Translations under genes and position numbers: made by a program
Assembly (NCBI RefSeq): GCF_001940225.2
Contig: NZ_CP135164.1
Location: 558,001 to 622,000, forward strand
DNA: 64,000 nt
DNA from: Roseburia sp. 499
GTDB taxonomy: Bacteria; Bacillota; Clostridia; Lachnospirales; Lachnospiraceae
Direction: 5' to 3'
In this document: positions 44,406 to 52,831 of the stretch, one piece after another
How the letters are laid out: each line of letters opens with the position of its first letter
Position numbering within the stretch: position 1 is the first letter of the stretch
Notes under the pieces: generated by a model
Told to the model about the DNA's origin: nothing
Seen by the model: the letters and a program-made list of their open reading frames with translations, nothing else
Databases searched by the model: none

Positions 44406-46202
44406 ATGGCAGAATCCATGAAAGGGTTACACAGAACCCACAGATGTACCGAAGTGTCCAATGCAAATATCGGCGAAAAAGTAACCGTTATGGGCTGGGT
44501 ACAGAAAAGAAGAAATTTAGGAAGTCTTATTTTCATAGATTTAAGAGACCGTTCCGGAATCTTACAGCTTGTATTTGACGAGCCAAAGGTAGGAAGTGAA
44601 GGATTTGCAAAAGCAGAGACCTTAAGAAGTGAATTTGTTATCGCTGTAACAGGTACAGTTCAGAAGAGAGCAGCGGCAGTCAATGAGAACTTAAAAACAG
44701 GTGATATCGAAGTAATTGCAGAGGATATTCGTGTCTTATCTGAATCAGAAACACCGCCTTTCCCAATCGAAGAAAATTCTCAGACAAAGGAAGACTTAAG
44801 ACTACGTTATCGTTATCTGGACTTAAGAAGACCGGATATTCAAAGAAATATTATGATGAAGAGCAAGGTTTCCATGCTGCTTCGTAAGTTCATGGAGAAG
44901 GAAGGATTCCTTGAAATTGAAACACCAATGCTGACAAAATCCACACCGGAGGGAGCAAGAGATTATCTTGTACCAAGCCGTGTGCATCCGGGAAACTTCT
45001 ATGCATTGCCACAGTCTCCGCAGTTGTTTAAGCAGTTGTTGATGTGTTCCGGTTATGATCGTTATTTCCAGATTGCAAGATGTTTCCGTGATGAAGATTT
45101 GCGTGCAGACCGTCAGCCGGAATTTACACAGGCAGATATGGAGCTGTCCTTTGTAGATGTAGATGATGTCATTGAAGTAAATGAGCGTCTGTTACAGTAT
45201 GTATTTAAAGAAGCAATCGGTATTGATGTTCAGCTTCCAATTCCAAGAATGACTTGGCAGGAAGCTATGGATCGTTTTGGTTCCGATAAGCCGGATACCC
45301 GTTTCGGCATGGAACTGGTAAATGTATCTGAAGTAGTAAAAGGATGCGGTTTCGGTGTGTTTACCGGAGCATTAGAAAACGGTGGCTCTGTTCGTGGTAT
45401 CAATGCCAAAGGACAGGGAGCAATGCCTCGTAAAAAAATCGACAAACTGGTAGAGTTTGCAAAAGGCTATGGCGCTAAGGGATTGGCTTATCTTGCAGTA
45501 AATGAAGATGGTACTTACAAGTCCTCTTTTGCAAAATTCATGACAGAAGAAGAGTTGAAAGCATTAGTAGAAAAAATGGAAGGCGAACCGGGCGACTTAC
45601 TGTTGTTTGCAGCAGATAAGAATAAGGTTGTCTGGGATGTATTAGGTGCATTACGTCTGGAACTTGGAAAAGAACTGGGCTTAATGGATAAGAATAAATA
45701 CAACTTCCTGTGGGTAACAGAATTCCCATTATTAGAGTGGTCTGATGAAGAAAACCGTTTTATGGCAATGCATCATCCGTTTACTATGCCAATGGAAGAA
45801 GACTGGGACAAAATTGATTCCGATCCGGGTGCAGTGCGAGCAAAGGCATATGATATCGTACTGAATGGTACAGAAATGGGTGGTGGTTCTGTTCGTATTC
45901 ATCAGGATGATATTCAGGAAAAAATGTTAGAGGTACTTGGATTTACTAAGGAACGTGCTCATGAGCAGTTCGGATTCCTGTTAGATGCATTTAAGTTCGG
46001 TGTACCACCTCATGCAGGATTGGCATATGGATTAGACCGTATGGTAATGTTGATGTTACAGTGCGAATCTATTCGTGACGTTATCGCGTTCCCGAAGGTA
46101 AAGGATGCTTCCTGTCTTATGACAGATGCACCAAATGTGGTGGATGAAAAGCAGTTAGAGGAACTGTCTATTAAAGTAGATGTAAAAAATGAAGAAGAAT
46201 AA
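44406..46202 (+). CDS. aspS: Aspartyl-tRNA synthetase
   Basis: Charges tRNA-Asp. 598 residues, the bacterial type with the ~120-residue GAD insertion. N-terminal OB fold: VMGWVQKRRNLGSLIFIDLR; motif 2 in YFQIARCFRDEDLRADRQPE (~residue 218); GAD region about 300-420; motif 3 in PHAGLAYGLDRMVMLM (~535); C-terminal IRDVIAFPKVKDASCLMTDA. AAGGAGG precedes the ATG. Last gene of hemZ-hisS-aspS, closed by a terminator. Confidence 0.97.
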   Translation: MAESMKGLHRTHRCTEVSNANIGEKVTVMGWVQKRRNLGSLIFIDLRDRSGILQLVFDEPKVGSEGFAKAETLRSEFVIAVTGTVQKRAAAVNENLKTGDIEVIAEDIRVLSESETPPFPIEENSQTKEDLRLRYRYLDLRRPDIQRNIMMKSKVSMLLRKFMEKEGFLEIETPMLTKSTPEGARDYLVPSRVHPGNFYALPQSPQLFKQLLMCSGYDRYFQIARCFRDEDLRADRQPEFTQADMELSFVDVDDVIEVNERLLQYVFKEAIGIDVQLPIPRMTWQEAMDRFGSDKPDTRFGMELVNVSEVVKGCGFGVFTGALENGGSVRGINAKGQGAMPRKKIDKLVEFAKGYGAKGLAYLAVNEDGTYKSSFAKFMTEEELKALVEKMEGEPGDLLLFAADKNKVVWDVLGALRLELGKELGLMDKNKYNFLWVTEFPLLEWSDEENRFMAMHHPFTMPMEEDWDKIDSDPGAVRAKAYDIVLNGTEMGGGSVRIHQDDIQEKMLEVLGFTKERAHEQFGFLLDAFKFGVPPHAGLAYGLDRMVMLMLQCESIRDVIAFPKVKDASCLMTDAPNVVDEKQLEELSIKVDVKNEEE

Positions 46203-46215
46203 ATAAGAGATGTAG

Positions 46216-46250
46216 CCCCAGCAAGTTTAGAAAATTTGTTGGGGTTTCTT
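46216..46250 (+). terminator. Terminator of hemZ-hisS-aspS
   Basis: CCCCAGCAA (46216-46224) pairs with TTGTTGGGG (46236-46244) with one G-U pair, followed by TTTCTT. Confidence 0.85.
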
Positions 46251-46277
46251 CGTAGAGTATGAAAACAAAAAAATGTA

Positions 46278-46306
46278 ATGACAATACGAATGCGGTGTAG
46301 TATAAT
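46278..46306 (+). promoter_or_regulatory. Promoter of the predicted DNA-repair operon
   Basis: ATGACA (46278-46283), 17-bp spacer, TATAAT (46301-46306), about 63 bp upstream of the first start. No obvious LexA-type box (GAACN4GTTC) overlaps it. Confidence 0.75.
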
Positions 46307-46368
46307 ATAATGAACAGAACACATGTTTGCTAGAAACGGATTTCATAAAGTATGAGGAGCGCAAACAC

Positions 46369-47238
46369 ATGCATAACATCCACCCAAAGTCAATCTTATC
46401 TCCAAAAAACGGAATGAATCTCTATCGTGGCTGTACGCACGGCTGCATTTATTGTGATGCCAGAAGTACCTGTTATCAGATGGATCATGTTTTTGAAGAT
46501 ATTGCAGTAAAGATAGATGCACCGGAGTTGTTAGAACAGGCATTGCGCCGGAAACGAAATAAATGCATGATAGGAACCGGAGCTATGAGTGACCCTTATC
46601 TTCATGCGGAAAAAGATTTAAAATTAACTAGACGTTGTTTGGAATTAATTGAGGAATATGGTTTTGGACTTGCCATTCAGACAAAGTCTGACCTGATATT
46701 GCGCGACTTGGACTTACTAAAGCGCATCAATCAGAAGACAAAATGTGTCGTTCAGATGACACTTACTACTTATGATGAAGATTTGTGTAAAATAGTAGAG
46801 CCGAATGTCTGCACCACAAAACGGCGGGCAGAAGTGTTGAATATTTTAAGAGATGAGGGAATACCAACTATCTGTTGGATGACGCCCATCTTGCCTTTTA
46901 TCAATGATACGGAAGAAAATATTCGAGGAATTTTGAATTACTGTGCGGAAGCAAAGGTTTACGGCATTATGCAGTTCGGGATTGGTGTGACGCTTCGCGA
47001 TGGAGACAGACAGTATTTTTACAATAAGTTGGATAAACATTTTCCGGGAATAAAAGAAAAATACATAGAGAAGTATGGAAATGCATATGAACTGCCTTCG
47101 CCGAATCAACCACATTTATTGAAAGTTTTAGCAGAAGAATGTAAAAAACACCATATGGTTTACGATGCAGGAGCATTATTTCAATATATGGCTCAGTTTG
47201 AGGACAAGCAGGCAGGGGAGCAATTGACATTGTTTTAA
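46369..47238 (+). CDS. SPL-family radical SAM protein with C-terminal clamp-binding motif
   Basis: A 289-residue radical SAM protein related to spore photoproduct lyase (COG1533). The cluster motif is YRGCTHGCIYCDARSTCY with C-X3-C-X2-C (~residue 23); then MIGTGAMSDPY (~66), LAIQTKS and WMTPILPFINDT. The C-terminus is EQLTLF, matching the sliding-clamp binding consensus QL[S/D]LF. ATG at 46369 follows GAGGAG by 9 bases; an upstream in-frame TTG adds 14 residues unlike the family. It lies 24 bases before the DUF1848 gene and upstream of an alkyltransferase, pointing to DNA repair. True spore photoproduct lyases are longer, so the lesion or target is unknown. Confidence 0.82.
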   Translation: MHNIHPKSILSPKNGMNLYRGCTHGCIYCDARSTCYQMDHVFEDIAVKIDAPELLEQALRRKRNKCMIGTGAMSDPYLHAEKDLKLTRRCLELIEEYGFGLAIQTKSDLILRDLDLLKRINQKTKCVVQMTLTTYDEDLCKIVEPNVCTTKRRAEVLNILRDEGIPTICWMTPILPFINDTEENIRGILNYCAEAKVYGIMQFGIGVTLRDGDRQYFYNKLDKHFPGIKEKYIEKYGNAYELPSPNQPHLLKVLAEECKKHHMVYDAGALFQYMAQFEDKQAGEQLTLF

Positions 47239-47262
47239 TGATAGAAGAATTGAGGCAGGAAA

Positions 47263-48192
47263 ATGATTTTAAGTGTCAGTAGACGAACCGATATTCCCAA
47301 TTACTATTCAGAATGGTTTTTTAATCGTATTAAGGAAGGATATCTCTATGTGAGAAATCCAATGAACTTTCATCAGATTAGTAAAATTTCTCTAAGTCCG
47401 GAGCTTGTGGACTGTATTGTATTCTGGACAAAGAACCCAAAGCCCATGCTAAATAGGCTTATAGAGTTAAAGGACTATCATTATTATTTTCAATTTACCC
47501 TTACCGGATATGGAAAGAACATAGAACCCAATGTTCCACATAAGAAAAAAGAAATGATACCTATATTCCAAGAACTGTCTGAGAGAATCGGAAGTGAACG
47601 GGTTGTCTGGCGGTATGACCCAATATTGCTGACAGAGCGATATACGACGGAATATCATATAAAAGCCTTTGAGGAAATTGTTAGAGAACTGGAGGGGTAT
47701 ACTAAGAAGGTTGTGATTAGTTTTGTGGATATGTATGACAAAATGAAGCACAAGGGTGTATATTTTAATGAAATGAAAGAGGAAGAATGTCGTTTTCTTG
47801 CAGAGAAGATGTCAGAAATTGCAAGGGCGCATCATATGGAAATCGCTTCTTGTGCAGAAAAGATAGACCTAAGAGAGTGCGGAGTAAAACATAACAGTTG
47901 TATCGATAAAGAATTGATTGAGGAAATAATCGGATGTCAGTTGAATGTGAATAAAGACAAAAATCAGAGAGAAGCGTGTGGATGTGTGGAAAGTATTGAG
48001 GTGGGCACCTATGATACCTGTCTGAATGGCTGCCAATATTGCTACGCAAATCGAAGTGAACAGAGGATAAAAAACATCATAAGTCATTATAATCCGCTTT
48101 CTCCATTGTTATGTGGTGAAATAACGGAAGGAGATAAAATAACAGAGCGAAAGGTGAAGTCCTTTCGGGAAGAGCAACTGAGCCTGTTTTAA
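47263..48192 (+). CDS. DUF1848 protein with terminal CX3CX2C motif and clamp-binding tail
   Basis: A 309-residue DUF1848 protein. It starts ILSVSRRTDIPNYYSEWF and has barrel-like strands (VDCIVFWTKNP, YYFQFTLTGYG, ERVVWRYDPILLTERY, KVVISFVDMYDKM). Cysteines cluster near the end: CGC at ~244 and TCLNGCQYCYANRS at ~252-265, where C253, C257 and C260 give the C-X3-C-X2-C spacing of radical SAM enzymes, but at the C-terminal rather than N-terminal side. The last residues are EEQLSLF, a match to the clamp-binding consensus. Family function is not established; neighbours suggest DNA repair together with the preceding SPL-like protein. Confidence 0.78.
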   Translation: MILSVSRRTDIPNYYSEWFFNRIKEGYLYVRNPMNFHQISKISLSPELVDCIVFWTKNPKPMLNRLIELKDYHYYFQFTLTGYGKNIEPNVPHKKKEMIPIFQELSERIGSERVVWRYDPILLTERYTTEYHIKAFEEIVRELEGYTKKVVISFVDMYDKMKHKGVYFNEMKEEECRFLAEKMSEIARAHHMEIASCAEKIDLRECGVKHNSCIDKELIEEIIGCQLNVNKDKNQREACGCVESIEVGTYDTCLNGCQYCYANRSEQRIKNIISHYNPLSPLLCGEITEGDKITERKVKSFREEQLSLF

Positions 48193-48205
48193 AGGAGGAA
48201 ATCAT

Positions 48206-48661
48206 ATGAATCGTTATCACTATAAATTTCCCATTGGAACGGTATGTATAGAAGAGGAAAATCATTTCATTACAGGCTTGTATATGGATTCGAATATAGA
48301 AGAAAATGAAAAGGAAACAGAATTGCTGCAAGAGGCATATCAGCAGTTAAAGGAATATTTTTCAGGAAACAGAAAAACTTTTGATTTGCCAATACATCTG
48401 GAAGGAACGGAATTCCAGAAAAAGGTCTGGGCAGCATTGCAGACTATTCCTTATGGGGCGACGCGTACTTATGGAGAAATTGCAGAGCAGATAGGGAAGC
48501 ATAAGGCATCCCGGGCAGTAGGTGGAGCAAATCATAACAATCCGATAATGATTATTGTTCCCTGTCACAGAGTAATAGGAGTGAATGGTTCATTGGTGGG
48601 ATTTGGTGGTGGATTGGATATGAAGAAGTATCTCTTGGAACTGGAAAAAAGAAAAAACTAA
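48206..48661 (+). CDS. ogt: Methylated-DNA-protein-cysteine S-methyltransferase
   Basis: Suicide repair of O6-alkylguanine in DNA. 151 residues. The acceptor cysteine lies in IIVPCHRVIG (~residue 119), with the helix-turn-helix part FQKKVWAALQTIPYGATRTY (~71-90), the asparagine hinge SRAVGGANHNNP and the FGGGLDMKKYLLELE ending. AAAGGAGG precedes the ATG, 13 bases after the DUF1848 stop, so it belongs to the same operon. The stop codon lies inside the terminator hairpin. Confidence 0.95.
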   Translation: MNRYHYKFPIGTVCIEEENHFITGLYMDSNIEENEKETELLQEAYQQLKEYFSGNRKTFDLPIHLEGTEFQKKVWAALQTIPYGATRTYGEIAEQIGKHKASRAVGGANHNNPIMIIVPCHRVIGVNGSLVGFGGGLDMKKYLLELEKRKN

Positions 48662-48692
48662 GAAATGCGGATATTGCACTTCTTAGTTTTTG
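48656..48692. terminator. Bidirectional terminator between ogt and DUF2935 genes
   Basis: AACTAAGAA (48656-48664) pairs with TTCTTAGTT (48680-48688), extended by TGC/GCA, with A-run before and T-run after. It overlaps the ogt stop codon. Confidence 0.85.
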
Positions 48693-48712
48693 GTGTTCCA
48701 TACACTGTCTCC

Positions 48713-49615
48713 TTATCTTGCGTTGTCATATTCCAAAAGACGGATATAGTGGTTCGCTTCTCGAAGTACATGGTCTGCAAGAAGAGGCAAAATAATAGAA
48801 TCAATTTTACAATTTAAAATATCTTCCGCACCGGCTTCTTTGAATTCACGGTATTTTAAGGTTTCTTTTAGAGACTGTTCAGTTAATTCAGTAGCTACAG
48901 CATCCTGGCATCGTGCCTGCTCTAAAAGTTCACAATATTCTTTGGAAAAGTTGTCTGCAGTATCAATGAGCTGTTCTTCACAAGGGTCTAACAAGCCACG
49001 AATAAACAAGGCGTGTTCCATCATAATCTGATTCCAGAAGTCTTCTGTTTTTCGTAAGTTTTTGTAAGAAGGGCGTTTGTTTTGCATTAATTCTTCGATA
49101 GTAGCCCGATACAATTTTGCTTCCCGTAAGATATGCTTAATCAGCAGCGGATAATTTGTGGTAAAAAGTCTGCAATTACCGACTTCTCTTAAAATACTTT
49201 CCTTAAAATCAATCAAACCATTTAGCAGGCGGAATGCTCGCTCATTTAGTCTTTGAACAAGTGGAACCAATCGCCGAAAGTCCTGCCTGCTGCATATAGG
49301 GCGGAGATTCTGCGCGGCAACAGAAAGTTCACTGTCGATGGGAACGCCACTTAATGCAGCGGTTCGTTTTTCTGCCGGAATAGTAAATCTGGTTACTAAT
49401 TCATCGGATTCTGTTACACAACGATTGATGCGTCCATCACTAATGCTTAAGGCATCGCGAAGCAGGTTTTCAAACTGTTTTCGGAACCAGTCAGCCTTTT
49501 TTATCCATTCTTCTTCCTTGCAGGGGAATCCTGCTTCCAGAAAAAGAGCATGCTCTCGCATGATGCGTGCAAAAAATAAATGGGTTTCTATAGATAAAAT
49601 TACAAAATTTTCCAT
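48713..49615 (-). CDS. DUF2935 helical-bundle protein
   Basis: A 300-residue all-helical protein with two related halves, each carrying Glu and His residues spaced as in metal-binding four-helix bundles: FFARIMREHALFLEAGF (~14-30) in the first and WNQIMMEHALFIRGLLDP (~193-210) in the second, with HILREAKLY and DHVLREANHYIRLLE as matching later helices. The match to DUF2935 is good; the function, possibly metal binding, is unproven. No signal peptide or membrane segment. It is transcribed alone, divergently from the XRE regulator. Confidence 0.75.
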   Translation of the reverse strand: MENFVILSIETHLFFARIMREHALFLEAGFPCKEEEWIKKADWFRKQFENLLRDALSISDGRINRCVTESDELVTRFTIPAEKRTAALSGVPIDSELSVAAQNLRPICSRQDFRRLVPLVQRLNERAFRLLNGLIDFKESILREVGNCRLFTTNYPLLIKHILREAKLYRATIEELMQNKRPSYKNLRKTEDFWNQIMMEHALFIRGLLDPCEEQLIDTADNFSKEYCELLEQARCQDAVATELTEQSLKETLKYREFKEAGAEDILNCKIDSIILPLLADHVLREANHYIRLLEYDNAR

Positions 49616-49776
49616 ATTCTCTCATATCTTTTCTTTTTATAGTCTTTATAGTATATGCGGATTTCTATTTTTGTGCTATACTCAGAAAGGACGTAAAACG
49701 CCTATTTTAGCGGTATGCAACCGCAAGTTTACATGAAAATCTTCAAAAGCAACAAAGAATATATAGACGTTACATA

Positions 49777-49801
49777 GGTGCTATCTTATGATAAGGACAC
49801 C
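49777..49801 (+). promoter_or_regulatory. Small leader hairpin before the XRE regulator gene
   Basis: GGTG-TATC, loop TTAT, GATA-CACC forms a hairpin about 50 bp upstream of the XRE start. A second one, GCGGT/ACCGC, lies further upstream (about 49718-49732). The 235-bp divergent region otherwise shows no secure promoter. Confidence 0.3.
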
Positions 49802-49850
49802 AGAAGCGCAGAAGGAAAATAAAATAATAGAAAGAAAAGGTGGAGAAAAT

Positions 49851-50738
49851 ATGAGTTTATTAGGAGAGAATTTACAATTTTATCGAAAAAGAGAAAATAT
49901 GACCCAGGAGCAGTTGGCAGATAAGTTAGAAGTGTCCAGACAAACAATTTCGAAATGGGAAGCAGGAACTTCTTATCCTGAGATGGAAAAGCTTCTACAA
50001 TTATGTGATTTGTTTTCCTGTACCATGGATACATTGATGCGGGAGGATGCAAGTAAAGCGGAAGTAGAAGACAGTGAAAATTATGATTGTCATATGGAAA
50101 AACGAAGAAAACATATTACGTTGGGTGTGATTTTAATCATTACGGCAGTGGCGCTGTATGAACTCCTGGCTGGATTTGGTGTGATGGAGGTAATAGCAGA
50201 TACCGCTTTTTTGGCAGTTGTCATTGTAGGAGTTCTGGTGCTTGTGGTAGCAGGTATGCAGCATGAAAATTTCAGAAAGAAACACCCGGTCATTCCGGAA
50301 TTTTATTCGAAAGAAGAGAAAGAGAAGTTTGATGAAAAGTTTCCGATTCGTGTTGCAACCGGAATTGGAACAATTTTACTTGGATTCTTAATTGGTATGA
50401 ATGGGGAGAATTTCCCAATGGTAGCGGGAATGACAGAGGATTTCTATTATGGCATCTTTATGATTTTTGTGGCAGCCGGAGTAGGAGTTCTGGTTCACAC
50501 CGGAATCGGGAAAGAAAAGTATGATATTGCAGCCTATAACAAGGAAAAGGAAAATGAGGAAAAAAATGATAATAAAGTAGGGATTTGGTGCGGTTGTATT
50601 ATGCTGTTAGCTACCATTGGCTATTGTATCACCGGATTTTGCTTTGAATTGTGGCATATTAATTGGGTGATATATGTGGTAAGTGCTTTGTTATGTGGGA
50701 TTGTAGCTTTGATTTTGAGCGGACAAAAGAAGGATTAA
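49851..50738 (+). CDS. XRE-type regulator with membrane domain
   Basis: A 295-residue protein: an N-terminal XRE helix-turn-helix (residues ~1-65, MTQEQLADKLEVSRQTISKW), then a transmembrane part with about five to six segments (ITLGVILIITAVALYELLAG at ~90, AFLAVVIVGVLVLVVAGM, GIGTILLGFLIG, GIFMIFVAAGVGVLV, CIMLLATIGYCITGFCF, WVIYVVSALLCGIVALIL). Membrane-bound XRE regulators are common in Firmicutes; the signal is unknown. ATG at 49851 is preceded by AAGGTGGAG. The next gene starts 18 bases later. Confidence 0.82.
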   Translation: MSLLGENLQFYRKRENMTQEQLADKLEVSRQTISKWEAGTSYPEMEKLLQLCDLFSCTMDTLMREDASKAEVEDSENYDCHMEKRRKHITLGVILIITAVALYELLAGFGVMEVIADTAFLAVVIVGVLVLVVAGMQHENFRKKHPVIPEFYSKEEKEKFDEKFPIRVATGIGTILLGFLIGMNGENFPMVAGMTEDFYYGIFMIFVAAGVGVLVHTGIGKEKYDIAAYNKEKENEEKNDNKVGIWCGCIMLLATIGYCITGFCFELWHINWVIYVVSALLCGIVALILSGQKKD

Positions 50739-50756
50739 GAAAGGAATAAGGAATCG

Positions 50757-52358
50757 ATGCGACACAATATATTAAAAAACAAATATTATCTTTATCTGAC
50801 TGAATTTTTTGCGGGAATGTCGGTGATGGCTGTAGAACTAGGTGCAAGCAGGCTGCTTGCACCTTATTTCAGTTCTTCACAGATTGTCTGGACTATCATT
50901 ATTGGAACGATTATGATAGCTATGGCGCTGGGAAATGTTTGGGGTGGTAGACGCGCAGATAAGGACCCAAATCCAGACAAGTTGTATCTAAGGCTAATAG
51001 TATCGGCTGTGTGGATTGCAGCGATTCCTTTGCTGGGAAAATATGTAATTCTGGGAATTTCAGGAATTCTGGTAATAACTGTAAACACGAATTTTCTGAT
51101 TTGGGCAGCCTTTTTGGCATGCATGGTGATATTCGTATTTCCACTGTTCTTGTTGGGAACGGTTACCCCTTCTTTGGTAAAATACACTGTAGATAGTCTG
51201 GAAGATAGCGGAAAAACAGTAGGAACCCTTGGCGCTTTTAATACGATTGGAAGTATTATTGGAACTTTTCTTCCTACCTTTGTTACCATTCCGGCAGTGG
51301 GAACAGCCGTTACTTTTTTGATTTTTTCGGGAATTTTGCTGGTGCTTGCTTTGGTTTATTTTATCAGTACCAGAGCAAAGAAGTTACATTGTGTAATAGG
51401 TGTGGCATTGTTTCTGGTATGCAGTATTTTGGGGAATTCCACCAGTTTTGCTTTCTGGGAGGATGATTTGGTATATGAGGGAGAATCCATTTACAATTAT
51501 CTTCAGGTAAAGGAGGATGAGGAGAATGTGATTCTTTCTACCAATGTTTTGTTTGGGGTTCAGTCTATTTTGAAAAAGAATCAGGAGCTTACCGGGATGT
51601 ACTATGATTACGCGCTTGCTGCACCGGTGATGGCGAAATTGGAAGAAAAAGAGAATCCGCAGGTTCTGATTCTTGGAATGGGAACCGGAACCTTCGCCAG
51701 GCAATGCAGGAATTATTTTGGCGAAGTGTCCATAGAAGGTGTTGAGATTGATGAAAAAATAACCAACCTTGCATATGAATGTTTTGAACTGCCGGAGGAT
51801 ATTCCGGTTATTACTTACGATGGAAGAGCGTACCTTGGAGCTGTCGATAAAAAATATGATGTGATTATGGTAGATGCTTATCAGGACATCACCATTCCCT
51901 TTCAGATGTCTACCAAAGAATTTTTTACTATGGTAAAGGAACATTTGAAGGAAGATGGCATTATGGTAGTGAATATGAACATGCATACGGAAAAGGAAGG
52001 AAATATCAATCAGTATCTTTCTGATACCATAGCAGTTGTATTTCCCGAGGTATATACGGTGGATGTGGCAGGTTCCACCAATCGCGAGCTGTTTGCATCC
52101 GTGGATGGAAATATCATGGAGTGCCTGAAGACAGGAACAGAAGGACTTGAGAGTAGTGAGTTAAAGGAAATGATGCAGCAGGTGGCAGAAAATATGCAAT
52201 GTTATGAAAAGGGAGATTATCTGCTGACAGACGATAAAGCGCCGGTAGAACTTCTGGGGATGCAGGTTATAGATGAACTGATTCAGGGGGAACTTGGATA
52301 TTATAAGGAAATTTTCGAGGAAGAGGGAGTACAAGGGCTTTTAAACAGAATAGAATAA
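50757..52358 (+). CDS. Membrane protein fused to a spermidine-synthase-like domain
   Basis: A 533-residue protein. Residues ~10-240 hold about seven membrane segments (LTEFFAGMSVMAVELGASRL, IVWTIIIGTIMIAMALGNVW, LIVSAVWIAAIPLLG, LIWAAFLACMVIFVF, TLGAFNTIGSIIGTFLP). Residues ~260-530 form a Rossmann domain of the spermidine synthase type (VLILGMGTGTFARQC ~300, GVEIDEKI, YDGRAYLG, YDVIMVDAYQDI ~365). The usual polyamine-binding GGGDG is replaced by GMGTG, so true aminopropyl transfer is doubtful; a role as a membrane-linked transferase is open. Confidence 0.78.
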   Translation: MRHNILKNKYYLYLTEFFAGMSVMAVELGASRLLAPYFSSSQIVWTIIIGTIMIAMALGNVWGGRRADKDPNPDKLYLRLIVSAVWIAAIPLLGKYVILGISGILVITVNTNFLIWAAFLACMVIFVFPLFLLGTVTPSLVKYTVDSLEDSGKTVGTLGAFNTIGSIIGTFLPTFVTIPAVGTAVTFLIFSGILLVLALVYFISTRAKKLHCVIGVALFLVCSILGNSTSFAFWEDDLVYEGESIYNYLQVKEDEENVILSTNVLFGVQSILKKNQELTGMYYDYALAAPVMAKLEEKENPQVLILGMGTGTFARQCRNYFGEVSIEGVEIDEKITNLAYECFELPEDIPVITYDGRAYLGAVDKKYDVIMVDAYQDITIPFQMSTKEFFTMVKEHLKEDGIMVVNMNMHTEKEGNINQYLSDTIAVVFPEVYTVDVAGSTNRELFASVDGNIMECLKTGTEGLESSELKEMMQQVAENMQCYEKGDYLLTDDKAPVELLGMQVIDELIQGELGYYKEIFEEEGVQGLLNRIE

Positions 52359-52372
52359 TACCACTAAAATTC

Positions 52373-52401
52373 TTGACATTTATAGAGACTAGCTATAAAA
52401 T
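52373..52401 (+). promoter_or_regulatory. Promoter of the zinc-type uptake operon
   Basis: TTGACA (52373-52378), 17-bp spacer, TAAAAT (52396-52401), 53 bp upstream of the first small gene. The spacer contains ACTAGC, but no full palindrome or typical Zur box is seen. Confidence 0.75.
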
Positions 52402-52453
52402 ATGAAAATATGCAATACAGAGACTGACGTATCATGGAATGGAGGTGTGCAGA

Positions 52454-52750
52454 ATGAAAAAAGTAAGTAAGTTGATAGCTATAATGGCGATGATATGCCT
52501 GTTGGCAGGAATGCTTTTTTCTTATGATTATATCATTGAAAATGCACACCATCATTGTTCTGGCGAGGACTGCCCTATCTGTATGGAGATAGAAGCAGCC
52601 GTTCATTTTGTTTCCAGTCTTCGTGTTATTCTTATGCTGTCATTTGTTATGGCAGTTCTTTGTGTATTCACACGGGTAGTTACGTCTGTGGGAAATCATG
52701 CTGGCGTAAAAAAAACCCTGATTACCCTAAAGGTAGAATTACTGAATTGA
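52454..52750 (+). CDS. Small membrane protein with His/Cys motif
   Basis: Not recognised by name. 98 residues with two membrane segments (~7-26, IAIMAMICLLAGMLFSYDYI, and ~58-80, VILMLSFVMAVLCVFTRVV) and between them an extracytoplasmic loop with HHHCSGEDCPICME (~35-48). The three histidines and three cysteines suggest metal binding. It is the first gene behind the operon promoter and directly precedes the zinc-type binding protein, so a role in metal capture or sensing at the membrane is likely. ATG at 52454 follows GGAGG by 8 bases. Confidence 0.7.
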   Translation: MKKVSKLIAIMAMICLLAGMLFSYDYIIENAHHHCSGEDCPICMEIEAAVHFVSSLRVILMLSFVMAVLCVFTRVVTSVGNHAGVKKTLITLKVELLN

Positions 52751-52772
52751 CTTTATAATCTAAAACTAGGTT

Positions 52773-52795
52773 CCAACTAAAGTTGGTTTTTTTTT
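52773..52795 (+). terminator. Short hairpin with T-run inside the zinc operon
   Basis: CCAAC, loop TAAA, GTTGG, then nine T residues. A 5-bp stem is weak, so partial termination between the small membrane protein and the binding protein genes is likely rather than a full stop. Confidence 0.55.
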
Positions 52796-52831
52796 GTGTA
52801 CATTTTTTTAGATTATGGAGGTTTTATTTCA

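Noticed and set aside
46262..46320. LexA/SOS box controlling the repair operon
   Set aside because: No GAACnnnnGTTC-like sequence is found around the promoter, so SOS control is not supported.
52377..52395. Zinc operon promoter as a third CTAGT-type operator
   Set aside because: Only one half-site (ACTAGC) is present; the left half does not match, so control by the TetR protein at 57149 is not supported.
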